Source: Vulcanococcus limneticus LL | Lineage (GTDB): Bacteria; Cyanobacteriota; Cyanobacteriia; PCC-6307; Cyanobiaceae | NCBI RefSeq assembly: GCF_002252705.1 | Contig: NZ_NQLA01000006.1 | Location: forward strand, 33,600 to 97,599 | DNA length: 64,000 bases | Direction of reading: 5' to 3' | Shown: positions 24,917 to 32,426 of the stretch, one piece after another | Numbering within the stretch: position 1 is the first letter of the stretch | How the letters are laid out: every line of letters begins with the position of its first letter | The notes under the pieces: model-generated | What the model was told of the DNA's origin: nothing | Databases searched by the model: none | The model's input: the letters and a program-made list of their open reading frames with translations, nothing else | Translations under genes and position numbers: made by a program

Positions 24917-25921
24917 GTGTGGGGTGAGGCCTTGGTCCTCTCCGGAGTCCAGGAGCAGTTGCAGGAGCGGCTGACCCCCCTGAGGTCGTGGCTGTTCCCA
25001 TCGATGGCCTATCTGGAGCTGGAGGACCGCTCGATCACCGTGCTGGCCGGCCAGCGCAGCGGCGGCGCCTTCCAGGCGGATGTGCTGGAGCGGGTGCAGC
25101 TGCCGGTGGGCCTGTGTGATCGGGGGGAGCCGCTACGCCAGGAGGCGGTGGGGGATTTCATCGGCGATCTGCTGATCGAGCGCGACCTCAACGGGGTCCA
25201 CGTGCGGGCCTGTCTGCCGGCGGCCGCCAGCCAGTGGAAGCTGGTGCAGTGGCCGGGGGGGGAGTGGCCGCAGGATCCCGATGAGCTGCTGATCCGTCGG
25301 GGGGACGATTCGGGTTTCAGCTTGCCGATCCAGGCGGCCTACACCCGCGTGATCCCGCTCGACACCGACCTCACCGGCGGTGCCCCCACCTCCCTGGTGG
25401 TGGCGGTGCGTCAGTCGGTGCTGCAGGCCTGGATCGAGACCCTGGCCATCGCCGGGGTGACGCTGGACGGGCTGGAGGCCGCCCAGGTCTGCGAGCTGCG
25501 GGCCCTGGAGCCGCTGCTGCGCCAGGCGCCGGCCAGTCAGCTGCTGGCGGTGCTCAGCCTGCGGGCCGAGGCCGGCCGGCTGCTGCTGGTGCGCCGCGGC
25601 CTCCCGCTCTACGAGCACGCCTACCCGGCCGATAGCGGCGCCGTGGAGCTGGCGGAGCAGCTGCGCCGCAGCATCGACTTCACCCTGCAGCAGGACTCCT
25701 CCGCCACCGGCGTGCGCCTGCTGGTGCATGGCACCAAGGCCTCGGGCGCCTTGATCGAGCAGCTGGCCAGCCTGCTGCCCTGGCCGGTGGAACTGCTGGA
25801 CCCCGTGGCGGAGGGCTGGATCCGCCTGAAGCCGGACGCCGAGCCGGATGATCCCGCCGCACCGACCGGCCTGGAGCTGCTGCGGATCACCGGCCTGGCC
25901 CTGGCGGAGGCGGCGCGATGA
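24917..25921 (+). CDS. pilM: PilM-like type IV pilus assembly protein
   Basis: PilM is a cytoplasmic actin-like protein that binds the N-terminal tail of PilN on the inner membrane. The 334-residue protein is identified mainly by position before PilN- and PilO-like proteins. It shows SMAYLELEDRSITVL near residue 30, LVVAVRQSVLQAWIETL and DGLEAAQVCELRALEPLL, and RSIDFTLQQDSSATGVRLLV, in keeping with a divergent PilM. No membrane helix. The start is uncertain: GTG 24917 gives the longest product; ATG 25004 (SMAYLE) is an alternative. It overlaps pilN by 4 bases (ATGA). Confidence 0.78.
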   Translation: MWGEALVLSGVQEQLQERLTPLRSWLFPSMAYLELEDRSITVLAGQRSGGAFQADVLERVQLPVGLCDRGEPLRQEAVGDFIGDLLIERDLNGVHVRACLPAAASQWKLVQWPGGEWPQDPDELLIRRGDDSGFSLPIQAAYTRVIPLDTDLTGGAPTSLVVAVRQSVLQAWIETLAIAGVTLDGLEAAQVCELRALEPLLRQAPASQLLAVLSLRAEAGRLLLVRRGLPLYEHAYPADSGAVELAEQLRRSIDFTLQQDSSATGVRLLVHGTKASGALIEQLASLLPWPVELLDPVAEGWIRLKPDAEPDDPAAPTGLELLRITGLALAEAAR

Positions 25922-26655
25922 GCAGCACCTTCAAGCTGGATCGCCTCGACCTGCTGCGCCAGCGCCGCCTCGAGCTGGGGCTGCCCCCCGAGGCTCCTCC
26001 CCTGGTGGGCGCCCGTCAGCTGGTGCTGGTGGGGGGAGTGATCGGTCTCGCGGTGGCGGCCTCCGCGGCGGGGGTGTGGCTGTTGCTACAGGCCCGCCAG
26101 GTGTATGTGGAGGGCAAGATCCGCGAGCTCGGCTTGGTGCCCGTCCAGCTGAAGGACCTGGAGCAGCGGGTTCAGGCGGCCCAGGCCCAGCTCACGAAGA
26201 TCAACACCAGCAACGAAGGGCTGGCCAAGGGGCTGGTGGCCGTGTCGTCCGGTTCGGCCCTGCTGACCCAGCTCTCCCAGATCACGCCCGAGCAGGTGCA
26301 GCTGACCGAAGCCACGGTGGCGGGTGCACCGTCGTCGGATCAGACGCTGACGCTCAAGGGCACGGCTGCCGACCCGCAGGCCTTCCGCCGCATCAATGCC
26401 CTCCAATTGCTGCTGGCCTATTCCCCCCTGTTCAAGCCCGATGGGGTGGTCCTGAAGAAGGCCGTGCGCGAACCAGCGGCAGCGGCGGCCGATCCCCAGG
26501 CCACCGCGCCGAGCGTCGGTCCGGTGGCGTTTGATCTCACGTCCCAGTTCAGTACCCTGCCGGCGACGGCCCAGCTGCGGCAGTTGCGGCGGCTGGGGGC
26601 CGATGGCATGGCCCGCCGCCTGGAGACCCTGCAGAAGGAGGGATTGCTGCGATGA
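25918..26655 (+). CDS. pilN: PilN-like type IV pilus assembly protein
   Basis: Inner-membrane alignment subunit joining PilM to PilO. 245 residues: a short cytoplasmic N-terminus (STFKLDRLDLLRQRRLELGL), one membrane helix (LVLVGGVIGLAVAASAAGVW, about 38-57), a coiled coil (about 60-100) and a periplasmic ferredoxin-like domain with LTLKGTAADPQAFRRINALQ. The ATG overlaps the pilM stop and the stop overlaps the pilO start by 4 bases, so pilMNO are translated as one coupled unit. Confidence 0.85.
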   Translation: MSSTFKLDRLDLLRQRRLELGLPPEAPPLVGARQLVLVGGVIGLAVAASAAGVWLLLQARQVYVEGKIRELGLVPVQLKDLEQRVQAAQAQLTKINTSNEGLAKGLVAVSSGSALLTQLSQITPEQVQLTEATVAGAPSSDQTLTLKGTAADPQAFRRINALQLLLAYSPLFKPDGVVLKKAVREPAAAAADPQATAPSVGPVAFDLTSQFSTLPATAQLRQLRRLGADGMARRLETLQKEGLLR

Positions 26656-27383
26656 CGAACCTGCAGGTCGGTGTTGAGGCAGGGGGTGCGATCCAGAGAC
26701 TGATCACGCGGGAACGGCTGCTGGTCGGCGCCCCGATCCTGGTGGGAGGCCTTGCGGCCCTGGGCGTTCTGGCTGTGGCCGCCTGGCCGGCCTGGCAGAA
26801 GCTGCAGCAGACAGAACAGCAGTTGCGATCCCTGCAGGCCCAGGCCGCCCAGCTGCCCCTGCTGCGCGCTCAGATCCGGCAGACCGAGGCGAGGCAGGCC
26901 AAGGCGGAGCTGAGTCAGGCCCGCATCCTGCATCTGATCGCCGGCAGCGGCGACATCTCCACGTTCATGGCCCAGCTCGGTGCCGAGGCGATCCGCAGCG
27001 GTGTGCAGCTCGACAGCTATGAGCCGGTGGAACAGGCAGCACCAGCAGCCCCTGCCCCGCCCCCTGCAACGCCCGCTGTAACCCCACCACCGGCCGGTGC
27101 GGCCCAGGGGGCTCAGCAGCCGCCCGCAGCACCTGAGGATCCGCTCTGCCGAGCGTCCCTCAAGCTCAAACCGACCTCCCGGTTGATCAGCGCCAAGGCC
27201 CCGACGCCCCAGCTGCTCGACTTCCTGCGCCGTCTGGAACGGCTCAGCCTGCTGGTGGTGCAGCGCGACCTGAGCCTCAAGCGCCCCGCCGCTCCCGCCC
27301 CACAGCCCGGAACTCCGCCGGTGCCGGGCAGCACCGAGCTGCGGCTGAATCTGACCCTCTGCTCCAGGGCCACCGGGGGCTGA
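26652..27383 (+). CDS. pilO: PilO-like type IV pilus assembly protein
   Basis: Inner-membrane partner of PilN. 243 residues: membrane helix (APILVGGLAALGVLAVAAWP, about 27-46), a coiled coil rich in Gln/Leu/Ala (about 47-85), a Pro/Ala-rich linker (about 125-155) and a C-terminal ferredoxin-like half with ISAKAPTPQLLDFLRRLERL and RDLSLKRP. Its stop codon lies inside a very strong hairpin (27364-27411) that separates pilMNO from pilQ. Confidence 0.85.
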   Translation: MTNLQVGVEAGGAIQRLITRERLLVGAPILVGGLAALGVLAVAAWPAWQKLQQTEQQLRSLQAQAAQLPLLRAQIRQTEARQAKAELSQARILHLIAGSGDISTFMAQLGAEAIRSGVQLDSYEPVEQAAPAAPAPPPATPAVTPPPAGAAQGAQQPPAAPEDPLCRASLKLKPTSRLISAKAPTPQLLDFLRRLERLSLLVVQRDLSLKRPAAPAPQPGTPPVPGSTELRLNLTLCSRATGG

Positions 27384-27411
27384 GACTGGACTCAGCCCCC
27401 GGTGGCCCTGG
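27364..27411. terminator. Perfect 21-bp hairpin between pilO and pilQ
   Basis: The arm 27364-27384 (starting CCAGGGCCACCGGGGG) is the exact reverse complement of 27391-27411, with loop ACTGGA, followed by TTTCAG. It spans the pilO stop. With only three T after the stem it would act as a partial terminator or as an mRNA-stabilising hairpin, lowering or altering pilQ expression relative to pilMNO. Confidence 0.8.
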
Positions 27412-27453
27412 TTTCAGTGAAGGTCAGTCGTTACCATCCGGGCGCATGGATGG

Positions 27454-30102
27454 GTGGGTTTGGTGAAACGGCTGGGTCTTGCAGGCACGCTGTGGTGTGG
27501 GGCCGCCACCTTGGCTCTGGTCGTGGCGCCCCCCCTGGAGCTGGTGGCCCAGGCCCAGGCCCAGATCCGTCAGGACGGGCTGCAGCTGCGGGTGAAGCGC
27601 CTCCCGGATGCGATCGAACTGGTGATCCAGGATGCGGGTGCCGGCAGTGCCCTGGAGCAGCAGCGCTCGGGCACGATCTGGACCGGAGAGCTGCGCACGG
27701 AGCGGGAGCGGGGCCTGAAGGCCGGGCCCCAGTCGTTGGCGATGCCGGATGCCGGCATGGAACGCATCACCTTTGATGGCACCGGCCGGCTGTTCCAGCT
27801 GAAGGTGACGCCCCAGATGGGCCGCTCGCTCGGGCCTCCGATCATCAGCAGCGACGGCAAGGACCTCACCGTGCGCTTCCCGGCGGCGCCGCTGCCGGTG
27901 AGCCAGACCTTCCGGCCCAACCTGACCCAGCCCACGGCGCTGCCGACTCCGGCCTACGTGCCGCCGCTGCGGCCAAGGGCCGTGGCTCCGCCGCTGGGCG
28001 ACATGGCGGTGGGCTCGATGACAATCCGCAACCGGGGCTACATCAATCTGAGCGGGCCACCGGTGACCCTCACCACCCGCGGTGCCAACGCCCGTGACGT
28101 GCTGATGGTGCTGGCCCAGATGGGCAACTATGGCTTTGCCTATGAGGACAACTTTCTTCAGGGAGCACTGACGGATCCTCAGGGCAGCAAGGACATTCTC
28201 TGCGGTGTACCGGTTCAGCCCTTCAAGACAAAGCGGGAGAACGAGGATGAGTTCCAAGGGCCAAACAAGGCTTTTGTGCCCTGCCCGGTTACAGCATCGT
28301 TCCGTGGCGAATCCTTTGCGCGTGCCTTCAACTTTGTGCTGATGACCTCTGGTCTCAAGGCGAGAACAGATGGGAATACCATTCTTGTTGGACCCAATGT
28401 GCTTCAGAAGCCGATGGGCCCCCAGGCCTCCAAGGTGTATCGGCTCAACCAGTCGTCCCCAGATAGTGCGGCGGATTACCTGGCCAATCTTGGAGCTGCC
28501 GTAACAAAGACCTTCACGGAAACCATTACGGCGACCACCGGAGTGCCCCTGGCTGGTGCCTCCACCTCCAACCCGCAGACTACGCGCACCTCCACCAAGA
28601 TCAAGGTGGAGGAATATCAGGCCAACAGTGGGCCATTACTGGGTCTGCGGGCGACCACAGATACCCGCTTGTCGACCATTACCTTGGTTGGCGAGCCTGG
28701 CCTGGTTGCGACTGCTGAGCAATACTTGCGCCAGCTTGATCTGCGCCAGCGTCAGGTGGCGCTGAGCGTGAAGATCCTGGACGTGACCCTGAATAATTCC
28801 ACGGATATCGACAATAGCTTTGCGCTGCGGTTTGGCACCAATTTCATTGTTAACGATAGCGGCCGGCTATTGGCGGCCTTTGGAAGAAACCTGCCCGCCC
28901 GCCAGGCTGAATTCACGAATAGCAGAGAGCTGATCAGTACCTCTGACTCTTCTGGATCTTCTTCTGATCTGACTTCTGGCGCCACTAATAGGACTGGTTT
29001 TGAGAACTCGCTCACTGCTACCTTCGCCAACAGTCGAGCGTTGACACAGGATCAGATAGAGGAGGTTAACGCTAGCTTGTCGCGCCAAACGGGAACTGAG
29101 ATCCAGAAGTTTACAGAGAAATCATTTGTTCCAAACCCCAACGCGACTGGGCCGGGGGATGCCTTTGTCGAGGTTGAGAATGATGTATTCCGTGTGGTCC
29201 CGATTGGGAGGACAACTCAGGCATTCGGCTCCGATCTCGTGTCGCGCATCCAGGAAGTTATCGCTAATTCTACTGGTCAGAACGTGAGCCTTGGCCGCAC
29301 CGCATCAGGTTCGTCGACTAACGGCCGTGGAAGGACGGTATTTTCTGATAGGACCCGAGATGTTTCTGCTACTGGCGTTCGCAGGACCAACCCAGGCCTA
29401 AATTATCCGGATAATCAGTTCTTTAACTTCTTGCAGGCGCAAATCGTCTCGAGTAACGCCAAGGTCTTGGCGAGTCCCACTTTGATTCTTCAAGAGGGTG
29501 GAGCTGCTTTGAATGACAGGTCCATTGATGCCAATTCCTTGTCTACTGATGGCCAGATTGGTCGCTCTCGCTCAAATGAGTCCTATGTGAGTGTGGGTAC
29601 TCAATTGGTGAAATCCTATAAAGTGATAACACAGGAAAATGCCCCCACCATCTGTGAGCCCGTTTTTGCAAATGCTGGCCTGACTTTTGGCGCTCGAGTC
29701 GACAAGATTGATGATAACGGTTTTGTTACTTTCTCTCTTTCTCCTGAGGTCAGTGCTCAGGTAGGCTCTGTGCCTGGCAACGGAGATTGTGGTGGCTATG
29801 CCATTCTCAATAGCCGACAGCTTGATACGGGTCAAGTGCGCGTGCGTGATGGGCAAACCTTGATTCTCACTGGTGTTATCTCTGACACCGACCGCCAGGA
29901 CGTTTCCAAGTGGCCTGTTTTGGGCGATCTCCCCTTCATCGGTCAGTTCTTTAGGAGAACTGGCGGCTCGCGAACCAAGAGTGAGTTGGTGATCATGGTG
30001 ACGCCACGTATCATTAACGATGAGCAAGGTGGTACCTATGGGTATGGCTACACGCCTTCAACCCAGGATGCTCGGCGTCTGATTTATTCCTCGGGTCAGT
30101 AG
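27454..30102 (+). CDS. pilQ: PilQ outer-membrane secretin of type IV pili
   Basis: Forms the outer-membrane ring through which the pilus passes, also needed for DNA uptake. 882 residues from GTG 27454 (GTG 27463 also possible): signal peptide (LGLAGTLWCGAATLALVVAP), beta-rich AMIN-like N-terminal region (about 35-180), secretin N1-like repeats (ANARDVLMVLAQMGNYGFAY; LSTITLVGEPGLVATAEQYL), and the secretin core from about residue 420 to the end with VSSNAKVLASPTLILQEGG, TGQVRVRDGQTLILTGVIS and the signature WPVLGDLPFIGQFFRRTGG. A Ser/Asn/Thr-rich insert (about 485-645) is unusual. GC content falls from about 73% (27541-27600) to 45% (28801-28860, both hand-counted) inside the gene. Confidence 0.92.
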   Translation: MGLVKRLGLAGTLWCGAATLALVVAPPLELVAQAQAQIRQDGLQLRVKRLPDAIELVIQDAGAGSALEQQRSGTIWTGELRTERERGLKAGPQSLAMPDAGMERITFDGTGRLFQLKVTPQMGRSLGPPIISSDGKDLTVRFPAAPLPVSQTFRPNLTQPTALPTPAYVPPLRPRAVAPPLGDMAVGSMTIRNRGYINLSGPPVTLTTRGANARDVLMVLAQMGNYGFAYEDNFLQGALTDPQGSKDILCGVPVQPFKTKRENEDEFQGPNKAFVPCPVTASFRGESFARAFNFVLMTSGLKARTDGNTILVGPNVLQKPMGPQASKVYRLNQSSPDSAADYLANLGAAVTKTFTETITATTGVPLAGASTSNPQTTRTSTKIKVEEYQANSGPLLGLRATTDTRLSTITLVGEPGLVATAEQYLRQLDLRQRQVALSVKILDVTLNNSTDIDNSFALRFGTNFIVNDSGRLLAAFGRNLPARQAEFTNSRELISTSDSSGSSSDLTSGATNRTGFENSLTATFANSRALTQDQIEEVNASLSRQTGTEIQKFTEKSFVPNPNATGPGDAFVEVENDVFRVVPIGRTTQAFGSDLVSRIQEVIANSTGQNVSLGRTASGSSTNGRGRTVFSDRTRDVSATGVRRTNPGLNYPDNQFFNFLQAQIVSSNAKVLASPTLILQEGGAALNDRSIDANSLSTDGQIGRSRSNESYVSVGTQLVKSYKVITQENAPTICEPVFANAGLTFGARVDKIDDNGFVTFSLSPEVSAQVGSVPGNGDCGGYAILNSRQLDTGQVRVRDGQTLILTGVISDTDRQDVSKWPVLGDLPFIGQFFRRTGGSRTKSELVIMVTPRIINDEQGGTYGYGYTPSTQDARRLIYSSGQ

Positions 30103-30164
30103 CGCCGCTGGGGCGCGTCAGAGTCTGGCTGGCCCTATTCGTTCGTTTGCGGTGTTGAATTGGA

Positions 30165-30195
30165 GGCTCCAGTGGCTTAAAACGCCACTGGAGCC
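30165..30195. terminator. Hairpin between convergent pilQ and pentapeptide gene
   Basis: GGCTCCAGTGGC (30165-30176) pairs exactly with GCCACTGGAGCC (30184-30195) around loop TTAAAAC, which contains the stop codon of the reverse-strand gene. Its place between convergent genes argues for a shared terminator; no long U-tract on either side. Confidence 0.75.
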
Positions 30196-30977
30196 AGGAA
30201 CTTGAGGGCAAGTGGTGCCACCTGTTGGAAGATGTTAATTGCACCCTGGAGAAAGGCGCTGCCAGCCCCATTGCCCTTCTGCCGGGGATCCTTGGCCAGT
30301 TCGGCTGCGCCCTTGCGGAGCTGTTCTGCCGTTTCCTTCTGGCCCTGTTGTTCATACAGCGTGGCTGCGTAGGTGAAGTCCTGCGCAGCCAGTTGCCGTT
30401 TGGCCTGTTCGGCCCGCGTGATGCCCCGTGCCAGCCAGGTGAGGGCCGCATCGGGCTGCTTCAGCAGGGCCTTGTTGAAATATTCTTCCGCTTCAGGAAA
30501 GCGACCTTGCTGCGAAGCCTCCACACCGGCGTTGTGCATGGCGGGATAGCTGCTCACCTCAGCGCTCACTCCCGTGGCTCCACGCCAATGGCTGCGGGCC
30601 AGGGCCTCATTGTCGAGCTTGGCGCCGCTGAGATCCGCCTCCCGCAGGTCGGCTCCCTCCAGCTGGGCGCCGCGTAGGTCGGCTCCCCGCAGCGAGGCAC
30701 CGGTCAGGGAGGTGAAGCTCAGATTCGATCCCCGCAGGTCGGCTCCATCCAGCTGGGCGCGGCTCAGGTTGGCGCGCTGGAGCTGGGCCTTGCCGAGCTG
30801 GGCATCCCGTAGGTCGGCGTACACGAGGTCGGCGTCCTGGAGGCGGCAGCTGGGACAGGTCTTGGTCTCCATCAGCCGCAGGATGTGCTCCTGGTTGCCG
30901 GCAAGGGCGCGGCCCGGTGCGGCCAGCATCAGCGCCGAGAGGCCAGCTCCAGCCCAGGCCGATCGCATCCGTGTCAT
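30177..30977 (-). CDS. Exported pentapeptide-repeat protein with C-terminal TPR-like region
   Basis: 266 residues from ATG 30977, chosen because AGGAG lies 7 bases upstream; a longer frame to 31016 lacks such a site. A signal peptide (AWAGAGLSALMLAAPGRALA) is followed by CPSC (two Cys near residue 45) and about 16 pentapeptide repeats of the A(D/N)Lxx type (DADLVYADLRDAQLGKAQLQ and onward) that should form a right-handed quadrilateral beta-helix. Residues about 150-240 look like TPR helices (GRFPEAEEYFNKALLKQPDA). Such proteins are abundant in cyanobacteria and mostly of unknown role in the periplasm or thylakoid lumen. Confidence 0.88.
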   Translation of the reverse strand: MTRMRSAWAGAGLSALMLAAPGRALAGNQEHILRLMETKTCPSCRLQDADLVYADLRDAQLGKAQLQRANLSRAQLDGADLRGSNLSFTSLTGASLRGADLRGAQLEGADLREADLSGAKLDNEALARSHWRGATGVSAEVSSYPAMHNAGVEASQQGRFPEAEEYFNKALLKQPDAALTWLARGITRAEQAKRQLAAQDFTYAATLYEQQGQKETAEQLRKGAAELAKDPRQKGNGAGSAFLQGAINIFQQVAPLALKFLAPVAF

Positions 30978-31067
30978 GCCAGATCTCCTAGCGTTGCACC
31001 GTCCTAGCGGAACCATCTCGGGCGGCCAGTGCCGGTGGGGGGCTTTTCGGGCTGGCTGAGGTTCAGC

Positions 31068-32318
31068 TCAGGTGAGGGTCACCGCCGTGAAACCGGCTGG
31101 CGCACCCAGCCCGCTGCCGCTGCCCTGGGCGCCGAAGATGAAGTCGTCGATCGTGAGCCCCGTCGTGTAGGGCAGCAAGATCGAGGAGTCGCCGTAGCTG
31201 ATGAAGCTGTCGCGCCCGTTTTCGAACACGAAGAAGCGGCTGCCCTGATCGGCGGCGGTGAGGCCGTTCTGGAACCAGATCCGATCGCCCTCGCTGGCGT
31301 GGAAGTCGAAAATCACATCGTTGCCTTCCTGGAAGGTGTCGAAGATGAAGAGATCGGCGCCGCCCTTCGGGGCCAGAGGATCGGCGCTGCGATCGGGAAT
31401 GATGTAGGTGATGTCATTGAGGTACTTCGTTGAGAGAGGGCTGTCTGGTGAGTAATCGGTATTGAACTCATTGGCTAGCTTGCCCAGGCCCTGAAAGCTG
31501 ATGACGGTCTGATTGTTGGCAATCGCCTTGTCGATGGTGTCTTGCGGCAGCGTCGCGTCGGTGCTCTCCTGCAGGAAGTTCTGCTGGATCAGCTCAAATG
31601 TCACCGGCTTAAAGGTGAACTCCTGGGGGCCCTGACTCGCGGGAGAGAAAAAGGCAAACTGGTCGTAAATGTCGAAGATATAGGGCTCGTTCGCGAAATC
31701 GGCGTCGAAGGTGTATTCCCAGTCGCCATACATGAAGTCGTCGCTCTGGCCGCTGATCAGGCGGTCGTTACCGCCCTGCACCGGGCCATAGACGTTCACG
31801 GCATCGCCATGCATCAGCGTGCGACTTTCGGCCGTGGGGGCGCCGGTGAGGATGTCGTCCCCGCCTCTGCTGTAGGGCTTCATGGCGGTGGCGTCGCCGA
31901 CGAGCTGGGTGTAGATGCCGAAGGCCTGCAGGTCGTCGCGGCCGCCCTGCCCATAGAGCTCTTCGCTATCGCCCACCAGGCGATCCAATGAGCCGGTCCC
32001 ACCAATCAAGATGTCGTTGCCACCGGCGTCACCTACGGCGATCAGCGACTGATCCCCAAGCAGGTTGTTCTGATCCTGCTCCCCGCCCTTGCTGTTGCCG
32101 GCTTCCAGAAGATCATCGCCAAGGCCTCCGCTCAGCTCATCAAAGCCGGTGCCGCCGTAGATGCTGTCGTTCCCACCGGAGCCGGAGCCCTTGTCATTGT
32201 CGCCCTCAAGATAGAGCGTGTAGCCCCTTGAAGGATCATTGATGTCGACATCATTCGGCTTGTTGTCGAAGCGAAAGGTGGTGCTTCCTTTCTGGGGGCC
32301 GTTAATGGTGGTGGCCAT
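31068..32318 (-). CDS. RTX-like calcium-binding repeat protein
   Basis: 416 residues, acidic, with no signal peptide. Residues about 45-205 hold a run of degenerate glycine/aspartate nonapeptide-like units: SGGNDSIYGGTGFDELSGG, GDDLLEAG, GGNDILIGGTGSLDRLVGD, GGRDDLQAFG, GGDDILTGAP, GGNDRLISGQSDDFMYGD. A second part (about 320-400) shows GGADLFIFDTFQEGNDVIFD and GDRIWFQNGL, the pattern of hemolysin-type proteins near their secretion signal. Such proteins usually leave by type I secretion, guided by the C-terminus; no transporter is encoded nearby. Start ATG 32318. Function (adhesin, S-layer-like or enzyme) not readable. Confidence 0.8.
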   Translation of the reverse strand: MATTINGPQKGSTTFRFDNKPNDVDINDPSRGYTLYLEGDNDKGSGSGGNDSIYGGTGFDELSGGLGDDLLEAGNSKGGEQDQNNLLGDQSLIAVGDAGGNDILIGGTGSLDRLVGDSEELYGQGGRDDLQAFGIYTQLVGDATAMKPYSRGGDDILTGAPTAESRTLMHGDAVNVYGPVQGGNDRLISGQSDDFMYGDWEYTFDADFANEPYIFDIYDQFAFFSPASQGPQEFTFKPVTFELIQQNFLQESTDATLPQDTIDKAIANNQTVISFQGLGKLANEFNTDYSPDSPLSTKYLNDITYIIPDRSADPLAPKGGADLFIFDTFQEGNDVIFDFHASEGDRIWFQNGLTAADQGSRFFVFENGRDSFISYGDSSILLPYTTGLTIDDFIFGAQGSGSGLGAPAGFTAVTLT

Positions 32319-32426
32319 CGCCGATGGTGAGGATCCTTGGTGTGGATGCTAGCGAGGGATGTCAGAGGAGCTTGCAATCCGGCCATCTCAAGCCGATTCC
32401 TCTTGGTCCCAGTTGATTGTTTGTCG

